DNA from: CAG-791 sp963650385
GTDB lineage: Bacteria > Bacillota > Clostridia > Lachnospirales > Lachnospiraceae
Direction: 5' to 3'
Assembly (NCBI GenBank): GCA_963650385.1
Contig: CAVJLL010000005.1
Location: 1 to 64,000, forward strand
DNA length: 64,000 nucleotides
The notes beneath the pieces were generated by a model. It saw only the letters and a program-made list of their open reading frames with translations, did no database searches and had not been told where the DNA came from. Below are positions 1-8,714 of this stretch, piece after piece. A program made the translations under genes and the position numbers. Numbering within the stretch: position 1 is the first letter of the stretch; every line of letters begins with the position of its first letter.

Positions 1-38
1 GCAATACTCGAAAAAGTGCGTAAATTCAAGGACTTCTG

Positions 39-1502
39 CTATTTCTGCTTTTGCAGCAACACTACCGTCTCCACATGTACGGTGTGCGGGAACTGGTCCA
101 CCGGCTGAACTGCCTGCAGCTCGTAGCCGCCTGCTGCCAGAATTTTACAGTCTCTGGCCATTGTGGCAGGATCGCAGCTGACATAGACAATCCGGTCCGG
201 CTGCGTTTCCAGAATGGTCTGAAGGCACAGTTCATCGCAGCCCTTTCGGGGCGGATCGACGACAACCACATCGACCATCCCACGTTTATCCGTCCTGCCC
301 TCTTCCTTCATTCTGGCTTCAACGTATTCCGGCAGGACCTCTTCCGCCTTTCCCACACGGAAGGCAATGTTCGTAAGTCCGTTTTCCTTGGCATTTTTCC
401 GCGCATCCTTAATGGCATCCGGAATGACCTCCACGCCATACACTTCTCCGGCATCCTCCGCCAGAAAGCATCCAATCGTGCCGACGCCGCAGTACAGATC
501 CCAGACTGTTTCCGTGCCGGTAAGCTGTGCATAGCAGCGTACAATGCTGTAGAGGCGTTCCGCCTGGTGGGGATTCACCTGATAAAACGAGAGCGGCGAA
601 ATGCGGTAGGTGATGCTGCGCAGAGAGACTCCAAAGCGCACCTGTCCGCCCTCATATTGCGCCGGCAGGACATGCATGGTATCCTCGATTGCTTCTTTTC
701 CCCAGAGCACACGCCCTTTCTGTCCCATGATCACATTGGTTTTCTCGGTGTTGCTGTTAAGGCAGATACTGACAATCTCCGGTATCTCCTTCAGCCGTTC
801 CACCAGCTTCTCTTCCTTCGGAAGCTTCGTGCCGTTGATCACAAGACATACCATGGTTTCCCGCGAATAGATTCCTGATCGGATCAATATGTGCCGCACG
901 AGTCCTGTACCCGTTTCCTCCCGGTAGGCCGGCACATGGTATTCCTCCATGTACTTCAGAACAGCGGCAAGGATTTTCTGATTCTCTTCCGGTCCAACCA
1001 GGCAGTCCGAAACCGGCACAATACTGTGCGTATGGCCGGCGTAGAATCCCGCAATCGGCCTTCCGTCCTTCTCTCCGACCGGGAGCTGCTCCTTGTTGCG
1101 GAAGCGCCAGGGTTCCTCCATCCCCAAAATGGGATGCATGACCTGCTGCACCAGCTCCTCCGAGAATCCGCCGATCCGCAGCAGCACGTCCTTCACGCGC
1201 TTTTGCTTAAAAGAAAGCTGCCGATCATAGGAAAGCTCCTGGATCTGGCAGCCGCCGCATTTGCGTGCAAGTTCACATTTCGGTGCAGTCCGAAAGGGCG
1301 ATGGCGCAACGACCTCCAACAGTCTGGCAAATCCATAGCCCTTTTTGACCTTCATGATTTTCGCGGTGACGGTATCCCCCATCACCGCATCCTTGATGAA
1401 CAGGGTAAAGCCGTCCGCCTTGCCAATCCCGGCGCCGTCCGAGCTGATGTCCTTGATCTCAACGGTAACAATGTCGTTTTTCTGAAACCTGTTCTCCACC
1501 AT
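39..1502 (-). CDS. rlmD: 23S rRNA (uracil-C5)-methyltransferase, RlmD/RumA family
   Basis: Predicted SAM-dependent 5-methyluridine methyltransferase acting on 23S rRNA, 487 aa. An N-terminal TRAM domain (about residues 5-65) is followed by a CELARKCGGC cysteine cluster typical of the [4Fe-4S] site, a SAM motif DLYCGVGTIG, the VVDPPRKG motif, and the catalytic-Cys motif VYVSCDPATMARD near the C-terminus. I chose the ATG at 1502 because GGAGCGGAGAAG precedes it; an upstream in-frame ATG at 1550 lies inside a hairpin and has no clear ribosome-binding site. It is last in a minus-strand run after the YhaM-like gene. Gram-positive bacteria have paralogues of this family (RlmCD, RlmA-type), so the exact target uridine is uncertain. 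Confidence 0.93.
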   Translation of the reverse strand: MVENRFQKNDIVTVEIKDISSDGAGIGKADGFTLFIKDAVMGDTVTAKIMKVKKGYGFARLLEVVAPSPFRTAPKCELARKCGGCQIQELSYDRQLSFKQKRVKDVLLRIGGFSEELVQQVMHPILGMEEPWRFRNKEQLPVGEKDGRPIAGFYAGHTHSIVPVSDCLVGPEENQKILAAVLKYMEEYHVPAYREETGTGLVRHILIRSGIYSRETMVCLVINGTKLPKEEKLVERLKEIPEIVSICLNSNTEKTNVIMGQKGRVLWGKEAIEDTMHVLPAQYEGGQVRFGVSLRSITYRISPLSFYQVNPHQAERLYSIVRCYAQLTGTETVWDLYCGVGTIGCFLAEDAGEVYGVEVIPDAIKDARKNAKENGLTNIAFRVGKAEEVLPEYVEARMKEEGRTDKRGMVDVVVVDPPRKGCDELCLQTILETQPDRIVYVSCDPATMARDCKILAAGGYELQAVQPVDQFPHTVHVETVVLLQKQK

Positions 1503-1539
1503 ACTTCTCCGCTCCAGGCATTTTCGGATGTTGCGAGGA

Positions 1540-1561
1540 GGGATTGCCATCAGGCAATCCC
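1540..1561 (-). other. perfect 9-bp stem hairpin between yhaM-like and rlmD genes
   Basis: GGGATTGCC and GGCAATCCC form a perfect 9-bp stem around a 4-nt loop, 7 nt past the stop codon of the YhaM-like gene. No T-run follows on the minus strand, so it is not a canonical intrinsic terminator. It may stabilise the upstream message or cause pausing. A similar GGATTGC/GCAATCC stem lies at 8645-8668. Confidence 0.55.
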
Positions 1562-1568
1562 GAGTGCG

Positions 1569-2510
1569 CTACTCCGTTTTCCGAATATTGGAATCCAGCA
1601 GCTGCTGCCAGCCGAGCCACGCACTCTCTTCCGTGCCGCGCTCGAACATCTCCTTAAAGATCTCCAGCTTGGCATCTGCATTGTCTGCAAAATTCAAGGC
1701 CGCGGCCTCTGCCAGTGCCGGCTTCTTCGGAGATCCGTATTCCAGCTCTCCGTGATGCGCCAGAATGCAGTGGCGCAGCTCCGCGGACAGCACCGGAGGG
1801 AAATCCGGGATTTCCCGGAGCTTCTCATCGATCATTTCCACGCCGATGATGATGTGGCCGATCAGCTGGCCCTCATCCGTATAGTCATTCTGCGGGAAGC
1901 GGGAAAGCTCCCTGGTCTTGCCGATGTCGTGGAACATCGCCGCCGTCAGCAGAAGGTCCCGGTTCAGGAACGGATAATTGTCCGCAAAGGCATCGCACAG
2001 CTTCATAACGCCCAGTGTGTGCTCTAAGAGTCCGCCCATAAATCCATGATGCACCGTCTTCGCAGCCGATGAAACCTGGAACGAACGGATAAACTCCTTG
2101 TCCTCCACAAAGAACTTGATGATCAGCTGCCGCAGATGCTGCTCCTTGACCTTGTTGGCGAGACGAATCATCTCATCCCACATCGCCTTGCGGTCCTTCT
2201 TGGTGACCGGAATGTACTCTGCAGGATCGTACTCCCCTTCCCGGCACTTGCGGGCTCTTTTGATGTTCAGCTGATATTTCTTCTGGAAAACAACGACCTC
2301 GCCGACAATGTCGACATAGTCCATCTCTGCAAACTCTTCGATTCCGACACTGCCCGGATCCCAGATCTTGCCGTCGATGCTGCCGGTCTTATCCTGCAGG
2401 ACAAGACTGTCATAGGCACGGCCGTTTTTGGCGGTAAGCTCGCTTTTTTTACGGCAAAGATATATGCTGCTGACTGTGGTTCCTTCTCTTAAATCCTTGA
2501 TGTACTGCAT
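1569..2510 (-). CDS. yhaM: YhaM-like 3'-5' exoribonuclease (OB-fold plus HD domain)
   Basis: 313 aa. An N-terminal OB-fold nucleic-acid-binding region (about residues 1-120) precedes an HD phosphohydrolase domain with the pattern HHGFMGG, LLEHT, FHDIGK and a later AHHGELE, supplying the His and Asp metal ligands. The family (Bacillus YhaM, staphylococcal CbfI/YhaM) trims RNA and single-stranded DNA 3' ends. The start at 2510 is preceded by AAGGGA; the upstream in-frame ATG at 2531 lacks such a site. The gene lies 28 nt downstream of the HtrA-like gene on the same strand and is probably cotranscribed with it and with rlmD. Confidence 0.88.
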   Translation of the reverse strand: MQYIKDLREGTTVSSIYLCRKKSELTAKNGRAYDSLVLQDKTGSIDGKIWDPGSVGIEEFAEMDYVDIVGEVVVFQKKYQLNIKRARKCREGEYDPAEYIPVTKKDRKAMWDEMIRLANKVKEQHLRQLIIKFFVEDKEFIRSFQVSSAAKTVHHGFMGGLLEHTLGVMKLCDAFADNYPFLNRDLLLTAAMFHDIGKTRELSRFPQNDYTDEGQLIGHIIIGVEMIDEKLREIPDFPPVLSAELRHCILAHHGELEYGSPKKPALAEAAALNFADNADAKLEIFKEMFERGTEESAWLGWQQLLDSNIRKTE

Positions 2511-2538
2511 ATGCTGTCCCTTCTGATGCAAATGGTAT

Positions 2539-4002
2539 TCAGTGCTTGCCCAGCGTAATCCGGCTTCCCAGATTCACCACCAGCGTAACATCGGTATAGT
2601 TCTCTCCGCTTGGCCGCTTCAGCTGAATGCTCAGCTGCCTTCCTGACCTTGTATTCAGGAGCTGGCTTGTCAGCTCCTCGCAGCTTCTGACCGGCTTCCC
2701 GGCAAAGGCCGTGATCACGTCTCCGCTTTGGATTCCCGCCTCCATAGCCGGAGAATCCATCTCCGTTTTCAGCACATAAGCACCTTCCGGAATGCTCTGT
2801 TCCTTCTGCACATTCTCCGGCACATCCGCCGTATGAATGCCCAGATATCCCACCGAGGTTTCATTCGAAAGCTTCTCAATCAAAGGCTTTACACCGGTAA
2901 TTCCCGTCGCACAGATCAGGTTCTGCGCGTCCGAGGTCTGGTACTGCATATCGATCCAGCCGATGACGCTGCCGTTCATATCCACCAGGATGCCGCTGGC
3001 CGTTTTGCTGCCGCTGATGTCTGTCGAAATCTGCTGATAGCTGCTGTCGGTCACATCCAATGCAAGTCCTGCATTCGTAACAACTCCGTAGCTGACAGAG
3101 CCTGCCGTTCCCGCAGGGCTTCCGACGGCGATCACCGGGCTTCCAACCAGATCCTCCTTATCACTGCTGCCGAGTGCTGCCACCGCCAGCTGATCGTTCT
3201 GCGCAAAGTCCCCCTTGAGAGTTCCTTCATCCACGCTCAGGATGGTAAGTCCTGTAATGCTGTCCTGCGCCAGTACCGATGCCTCTGCGCTCTGCCCATC
3301 CTGAAACTGCACGCGGATCTGCTCCGCCTCTGCATAATCGTCCTCGCCGGCCAGAATCAGAAGGCTGGTTCCCTTTTGAGCAACGATCAGGCCGCTTACC
3401 GAGCCGCTTCTGTTATACAGATCTCCTGCCCAGTCATAATCTGAGGTGATCACGGACACGGTTACAACCGCCTTCGACGCTTCACCGGCCAGCTCCTGCA
3501 AAGAGGCATAGAGCTGCGAATACTCTCCCGCCGCCTCCTGCCGGTCCTCCTCCTTCTGAGTGTCTGCCAGGTCCTTTTTCACTTCCTCGAGGACCTCTTT
3601 GCGGATGGCATCCACATCCACAAGGCTGGCTGCCTTTTTCTCCGCTGCTGCCTCCTGAATTTCTTCATCGCTGGCGATCATGTCCTCCGGCGACACCTCA
3701 TCCTCTGCTGTTTCCTCCGGAAACGTAACAGCCGCAGGCTCCTCCGTCGGCGTGATCGCCCGGTTGATCACCGGCTCCAGCAGCAGAAAGACCGCACAGG
3801 CCACAGCTCCGAACAAAACCGCCAGAAATGCCGTAATCGCGGTTCTGCGGAGGAGCCGTTTTTTGTTCAGCGGGCGCTGGCGGATTTCTTCCTTCATAAA
3901 ATCCGTATTGATCTCCGGCACCGCGGCCTCTGCCCGGTTCCGGTCTTCGGGCGTCTTCGCCGCCTGTCCTTTATCTTCTGATGACTTCAATTCTCTTCCC
4001 AT
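2539..4002 (-). CDS. membrane-anchored HtrA/DegP-like PDZ protein with degenerate catalytic triad
   Basis: 487 aa. A cytoplasmic N-terminus (1-50) leads to one membrane segment (about 54-76), an acidic/coiled region (95-170), a trypsin-like domain (175-365) and a C-terminal PDZ domain (about 380-480, containing AGIQSGDVITAFAGKPV). The fold matches HtrA, but by alignment the triad appears replaced: the His position is Asp221, the Asp position Gly251, and the GNSGG serine motif reads KTASG with Ala335. It is therefore probably a pseudoprotease, acting as an envelope scaffold or stress sensor. It is in the same run as the histidine kinase/response regulator pair upstream, which suggests a shared envelope-stress role (inference). 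Alignment by eye could misplace single positions, but GNSGG is clearly absent. Confidence 0.8.
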   Translation of the reverse strand: MGRELKSSEDKGQAAKTPEDRNRAEAAVPEINTDFMKEEIRQRPLNKKRLLRRTAITAFLAVLFGAVACAVFLLLEPVINRAITPTEEPAAVTFPEETAEDEVSPEDMIASDEEIQEAAAEKKAASLVDVDAIRKEVLEEVKKDLADTQKEEDRQEAAGEYSQLYASLQELAGEASKAVVTVSVITSDYDWAGDLYNRSGSVSGLIVAQKGTSLLILAGEDDYAEAEQIRVQFQDGQSAEASVLAQDSITGLTILSVDEGTLKGDFAQNDQLAVAALGSSDKEDLVGSPVIAVGSPAGTAGSVSYGVVTNAGLALDVTDSSYQQISTDISGSKTASGILVDMNGSVIGWIDMQYQTSDAQNLICATGITGVKPLIEKLSNETSVGYLGIHTADVPENVQKEQSIPEGAYVLKTEMDSPAMEAGIQSGDVITAFAGKPVRSCEELTSQLLNTRSGRQLSIQLKRPSGENYTDVTLVVNLGSRITLGKH

Positions 4003-4052
4003 GGCTCTGCATCGTCTGCCTGATCGTGCCCGGCCTGCAATCCCCGGATTTC

Positions 4053-5483
4053 CTAATCTTCCAGATTGTCGTTCAGTCCGGAGCGCTTGAGCGTAAATAT
4101 AAACTCCGATCCCACGCCCTCTGTGGATATTACGTTGATGTTCTCGTTGTGTGCCCGGAGAATTTCCCGCACAATGGACAGTCCGAGTCCGGTCCCCTTC
4201 TTGTCCTTGCCGCGGGACAGATCCGTCTTATAAAAACGTTCAAAAATAGCACTCTGCTCCTGAACAGGAATTCCTATGCCGCGATCCTTCACCGACACAA
4301 AGATCTTCCGGTGCTTCTCCGTTGTTTCAATCCGGACCGATGTGTTGGATCTGCTGAACTTGATCGCGTTGTCAATCAGATTATACAACACCTGCTGGAT
4401 GCGGTCCTTATCCGCATTGACATACAGCACCTCTCCCGTCAGAACCAGCTCCAGCGTCACCTCCCTGCGAAGGCACGTCTGCTCAAAGGAGGCCGCCACC
4501 TGACGGATTACGCCGTTGATGTCAAAATCCGTATAATCCAGCATCATTCCCTTTGTATTCAGGTTGTTCAGCGCCAGCAGGTCATTGGTCAGCTTGGTGA
4601 GGCGCTCCGTTTCGTTCAGTACGATTCCGATGTACTTCTCATGCATTTCCGGCGGAATGGTGCCGTCCAGCATCGCCTGCAGAAAGCCCCGGATGGAGGT
4701 CAGCGGCGAACGGAAATCGTGGGACACATTGGCGATAAATTTCTTCTGATCGTCCTCGGAGCTCGCCACCTTTCTGGCCATGTAGCTCAGCGATGCCGCA
4801 AGATACCCGATTTCATCCTCGCTGTCCACCGTCAGCTCATAATGCATATTGCCTGCTGCATACTGTTCGGTTGCCTTCGTTATTTTGCGGAGCGGGAAAT
4901 ATACGATTTCCGTAAAAAAGATAAGGATTATCAGTGACAGGAGAAGAATGATCAGAAGCTCCACATATGCAATATTCAGCCGCCGGTTGGCCTCTTCCTG
5001 GAGCTTCTGCTCGCGGTAATGAATGGCTACATAGCCGCTTGTTTTGTAATTCTGCGTGATGGGGGCAAGGACTGAAAGCTGATCCTCCGAAAAGTATCCC
5101 CAGAAGTTCCCCTCAGTATAAAGATTGCCGGCAAAGGCAGACGGCGAGAAATCCTCCACCCGCACCTCGGTCTCCGGATCGATCCGGGACTGGCTGTCCA
5201 CAACCACTCGTCCGGACGGATTCAGCACCATGATATCCGCTTCCAGATAGGTACCGAGCGAATGCAGCTGCTTGTATACGCTGTCAATGGAGGTCTCATA
5301 GCTGTAGAGCTCCGCCGCATAGGTGTCCGCGATGGTCGTGGCCTCGCGATAGAGCGTGTCGGCCTCCTGCTGCCGCACCTGATCCACCGTCATGCTGGAT
5401 ACAAAGGTTGCGACTGCAATGAAGCCGAACACCGCAAATAACGCATACGCCAGTATAAACTTCAGATAAATCGTCTTCCTCAC
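4053..5483 (-). CDS. sensor histidine kinase (HAMP-HisKA-HATPase)
   Basis: 476 aa. Membrane segments at about 8-30 and 172-196 flank a roughly 140-residue extracytoplasmic sensor region. A HAMP domain (about 196-248), HisKA domain with VSHDFRSPL (phosphorylated His255) and a C-terminal ATPase with NLIDNAIKF, DRGIGIP and GTGLGLSIV follow. All catalytic boxes look intact. It starts at GTG in a 4-nt GTGA overlap with the response regulator stop, so translation is probably coupled. The HtrA-like pseudoprotease follows 50 nt downstream. It resembles PhoR/WalK-type kinases; the ligand is unknown. Confidence 0.93.
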   Translation of the reverse strand: MRKTIYLKFILAYALFAVFGFIAVATFVSSMTVDQVRQQEADTLYREATTIADTYAAELYSYETSIDSVYKQLHSLGTYLEADIMVLNPSGRVVVDSQSRIDPETEVRVEDFSPSAFAGNLYTEGNFWGYFSEDQLSVLAPITQNYKTSGYVAIHYREQKLQEEANRRLNIAYVELLIILLLSLIILIFFTEIVYFPLRKITKATEQYAAGNMHYELTVDSEDEIGYLAASLSYMARKVASSEDDQKKFIANVSHDFRSPLTSIRGFLQAMLDGTIPPEMHEKYIGIVLNETERLTKLTNDLLALNNLNTKGMMLDYTDFDINGVIRQVAASFEQTCLRREVTLELVLTGEVLYVNADKDRIQQVLYNLIDNAIKFSRSNTSVRIETTEKHRKIFVSVKDRGIGIPVQEQSAIFERFYKTDLSRGKDKKGTGLGLSIVREILRAHNENINVISTEGVGSEFIFTLKRSGLNDNLED

Positions 5484-6193
5484 GCATTGGCCTCGAATTT
5501 ATACCCGATTCCCCAGATTGTCGCAATCCGCCAGTGCTGGTTGTCGTGTATTTTCTCCCGGATTCGCTTGATATGCACGTCCACCGTCCGGGTATCTCCG
5601 ATGTAATCGTAGCCCCAGATCTGATCCAGGAGCTGCTCTCTTGTGAACACCCGATTGGGCTGCGAAGCAAGAAAATACAACAGCTCCAGCTCCTTGGGCG
5701 GCATATCCAGATTCTGTCCCATGTAGGAAACGGAATAATTGGTCAGATTGATGGTCAGGTCCGGATAGCGGACAATCTTCTCGGCTCCCGCCGTCTGCGC
5801 AGCCTGCTCCTGCGGATTCTGGTGAAACCGCCGCAGAACCGCCTTCACTCTGGCCACCAGCTCCTTGGAATCGAAGGGCTTTTCCATGTAATCGTCCGCA
5901 CCGAGCTCGAGTCCGAGGACCTTATCAAAGACCTCGCCCTTCGCGCTCAGCATGATAATCGGAGTCTGCGACTTGGTACGGATCTCACGGCAGACCTGGT
6001 ATCCGTCGATTCCGGGCAGCATCAGATCCAGGAGAACCAGGTCCGGTTCGTAGGAGGCAAAGGTCTGCAGTGCCTCCTCCCCGTTCTCGGCGACCATCGT
6101 ATCGTAGCATTCCTTGTTCAGATACAGGCTGATCAGATCCGCAATGTTGGCATCATCATCGACGATCAGGATTTTCTGTTTGCTGACTGCCAT
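5480..6193 (-). CDS. OmpR/PhoB-family response regulator
   Basis: 237 aa. The receiver domain (1-120) has acidic residues at VDDDAN, phosphoacceptor Asp56 in LVLLDLMLPG and Lys85 in MLSAKGE. A C-terminal winged helix (about 140-235) has LPPKELELL-type and YRF-type recognition features (PPKELELLYFLA, TRTVDVHIKRIREK). Cognate partner of the kinase that overlaps its stop codon. An AAAAAGGAG site precedes the ATG. It lies 21 nt downstream of mutS2, so it may be read from the mutS2 transcript as well as its own promoter. Confidence 0.94.
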   Translation of the reverse strand: MAVSKQKILIVDDDANIADLISLYLNKECYDTMVAENGEEALQTFASYEPDLVLLDLMLPGIDGYQVCREIRTKSQTPIIMLSAKGEVFDKVLGLELGADDYMEKPFDSKELVARVKAVLRRFHQNPQEQAAQTAGAEKIVRYPDLTINLTNYSVSYMGQNLDMPPKELELLYFLASQPNRVFTREQLLDQIWGYDYIGDTRTVDVHIKRIREKIHDNQHWRIATIWGIGYKFEANA

Positions 6194-6214
6194 TTCGTAT
6201 CTCCTTTTTCTGCT

Positions 6215-8629
6215 CTACAGCGTCACAATGGTAACGCCGGCATCTCCTTCTCCGAAATCTCCGGTGCGATAGGAGCGAATCCAGGACTGCTTGCGCAGAT
6301 AGTTCTGTACAGCGGTGCGCAGCGCACCGGTTCCCTTGCCATGTACGACGCGCACCGTATCCAGGTGGGACATCCGCGCGTCATCCAGATATTTATCCAG
6401 CGCCATCACTGCTTCGTCCGTTGTCATCCCCAGAAGATTGATCTCCGGAGAAATATGCATCGCCCGCGACAGGTCCATGCCGCCCGCATTCATACGCCCC
6501 GACCGGTCCTCGTAGGCACGCTTTAAGGCACTGTTCGTCTTTTTCTTGGCCCGCGAGTCAATGGTCATGCCGGTTTCCTCATCCAGCAGTGCCAGGTCCT
6601 TTAACGGTATCTGCGAGTTCATGATGCCGCACTGCACGCCGACCTTCTCCTGGCGGTCCGGGAGCTTGGTCACGGTTCCCTGCATGCCCAGTGACAGCAC
6701 GCGGACCCGATCTCCGATGTGCAGATCGGACGGCTTGAGACTGGATGTGCGGACAGGCTTTTCGGTTTCCTTCTGCAGGCGGCGCGTCTTCGCGGAAACC
6801 TTTTCGCGAAGGTTCGTTCTGGTCTGCTCCATGGCCGTCATGTCGGCGCCCTTGCTGTTCTTGCGGATGGCGGAAATGGCGCTGTCTGCCTGATCCTTGG
6901 CATCCTGCAGAATGTTCCGAGCCTTCTCGTTGGCCTGATCCAGAATCTTCCTGCGCCGCTCCTCCAGAGAATCCTCCCGGGTCTTCAGTTCGCGGCTCCT
7001 ACGGTCGAGATCTGCCCGCATGCGGCTGATCTCCTCCTGCGCCTTTGCGTTGCGCCGTCTCGTATCCTCCAGCTCAGAGAGCACATCCTCGAAATCCTGC
7101 GCTTCCTTGCCGAGCTGCTCCCGTGCCGTCTCAATGATGTAGCCGGGGAGTCCGAGCTTCTGCGAAATGGCAAAGGCGTTGCTCTTGCCGGGAACGCCGA
7201 CCAGGAGCTTATAGGTCGGCTGGAGCGTGTCCACATCGAACTCGCAGCTGGCATTGACGATGCCCTGCGTACGCATGGCATAGAGCTTGAGCTCTGCATA
7301 GTGCGTGGTCGCCAGCGTCGTTATTTTCCGCGTGTGCATGAAATTCAGAATGGAAATGGCCAGCGCGGCTCCCTCCGTGGGATCCGTTCCGCTTCCGAGC
7401 TCATCGAACAGGCACAGGCAGTTCTTATCCGCACGCTTCAGAATATCGACGATCGCCGTCATGTGCGAGGAGAAGGTCGAGAGGCTCTGCTCGATGCTCT
7501 GCTCGTCTCCGATGTCTGCATACACCTCACGAAAAACGGAAAGCTCGCTGTGCTCGGCGGCCGGAATGTGGAGTCCGGCCATCCCCATGAGCTCGAACAG
7601 TCCCACGGTCTTGAGCGTCACCGTCTTGCCGCCGGTATTGGGTCCCGTGACGATGATCATGTCGTACTTCTCACCGATGGTCAGATCGATGGGCACGACC
7701 TTTTTCGCGTCGATCAGCGGGTGCCGCCCCTTGTGGATGCGGATGATGTGCTCCTCATTGAATTCCGGGCGAACCGCCTCCTGCTCCATGGCCAGATGCG
7801 CTCTAGCAAAGATGAAATCCAGCTGCGTCATATTGGCACAGTCATCCCGCAGTGCTGTCAGATGGTCGGAGAGGAGCCCCGATAAGGTCTCCAGGACCTT
7901 CGCTTCTTCCTTTTTTTCCTGGAATTCCAGCTCCCGGATGTGGTTTCCCAGCTCCACGATGGCCGCCGGCTCGATGAACAGGGTCGATCCTGTGGAGGAC
8001 TGATCGTGCACAATGCCGCGGACCTGGGACTTGTATTCGCTCTTGATCGGAAGGCAGTACCGGTCATCCCGCATGGTAACGACCGTGTCCTGCAGATAGG
8101 ACGCATAGGTCTGCGTCAGCATTTTGTTCAGCTGCACGTGGATGCGGTCGTCCGTGATGCCGATCTCGCGGCGCAGCTTCTTCAGCTCCGGGCTGGCGTC
8201 ATCGCTGATCTTATCCTCCCCGATGATGCAGCGGCGGATCTCCGCTGCCACCGGACTGAGCGGAACCAGGCAGTCAAAAAGGTCATACAGAGGGTTCTCC
8301 TCCGACTCCGGTTTCTCACTGCGCACACGCGCCACGTTCTCCAGAAATCCTGCGAACTGCAAAAGCTCCGGAATCGACAGGCTGATCCCGACATGCAGTG
8401 CCTGAAAGGCCGCGGAAAAGTCCCGATTGTTCCCGAAGCTGATGGATCCGTTCCGGAACAGATACCCCAGCGCCGCCTCGGTCTCCTCCTGCGCCTTTGT
8501 AATGTCGACAAGATCCGTATACGGCAGCAGCTCTCTGCAGAGCTTCCTGCCGGGGTCCGAGGTGGCATGGCTCTCCAGCTGAGCCGTAATTTTATGAAAT
8601 TCGCAAATGCGCAGTACTTTTTCGTTCAT
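6215..8629 (-). CDS. mutS2: MutS2 family ATPase/endonuclease
   Basis: 804 aa, usual length for MutS2. There is an N-terminal helical core, an ATPase with Walker A GPNTGGKTVTLKT and Walker B FDELGSGTDPTEG, a long charged coiled region (about 520-640), and a C-terminal Smr nuclease domain containing INLLGMTTDEAV and VVHGKGTGALR. It lacks the mismatch-recognition N-terminus of MutS. Family members suppress homologous recombination or rescue collided ribosomes through Smr. A hairpin separates it from the upstream aminotransferase gene. Confidence 0.97.
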   Translation of the reverse strand: MNEKVLRICEFHKITAQLESHATSDPGRKLCRELLPYTDLVDITKAQEETEAALGYLFRNGSISFGNNRDFSAAFQALHVGISLSIPELLQFAGFLENVARVRSEKPESEENPLYDLFDCLVPLSPVAAEIRRCIIGEDKISDDASPELKKLRREIGITDDRIHVQLNKMLTQTYASYLQDTVVTMRDDRYCLPIKSEYKSQVRGIVHDQSSTGSTLFIEPAAIVELGNHIRELEFQEKKEEAKVLETLSGLLSDHLTALRDDCANMTQLDFIFARAHLAMEQEAVRPEFNEEHIIRIHKGRHPLIDAKKVVPIDLTIGEKYDMIIVTGPNTGGKTVTLKTVGLFELMGMAGLHIPAAEHSELSVFREVYADIGDEQSIEQSLSTFSSHMTAIVDILKRADKNCLCLFDELGSGTDPTEGAALAISILNFMHTRKITTLATTHYAELKLYAMRTQGIVNASCEFDVDTLQPTYKLLVGVPGKSNAFAISQKLGLPGYIIETAREQLGKEAQDFEDVLSELEDTRRRNAKAQEEISRMRADLDRRSRELKTREDSLEERRRKILDQANEKARNILQDAKDQADSAISAIRKNSKGADMTAMEQTRTNLREKVSAKTRRLQKETEKPVRTSSLKPSDLHIGDRVRVLSLGMQGTVTKLPDRQEKVGVQCGIMNSQIPLKDLALLDEETGMTIDSRAKKKTNSALKRAYEDRSGRMNAGGMDLSRAMHISPEINLLGMTTDEAVMALDKYLDDARMSHLDTVRVVHGKGTGALRTAVQNYLRKQSWIRSYRTGDFGEGDAGVTIVTL

Positions 8630-8644
8630 ATACTCATATCCTTG

Positions 8645-8668
8645 GGATTGCAGAAACGCAGCAATCCG
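8645..8668 (-). other. GGATTGC/GCAATCC hairpin upstream of mutS2
   Basis: An inverted repeat, GGGATTGC and GCAATCC, lies in the 85-nt gap between the aminotransferase stop (8715) and the mutS2 start (8629). No T-run follows on the minus strand, so termination is doubtful. The arms match the stem at 1540-1561. Confidence 0.4.
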
Positions 8669-8714
8669 GGATCCGTTGGTGCAAAACTCCTGCTCCCAAC
8701 CTCAAACGTAACTG

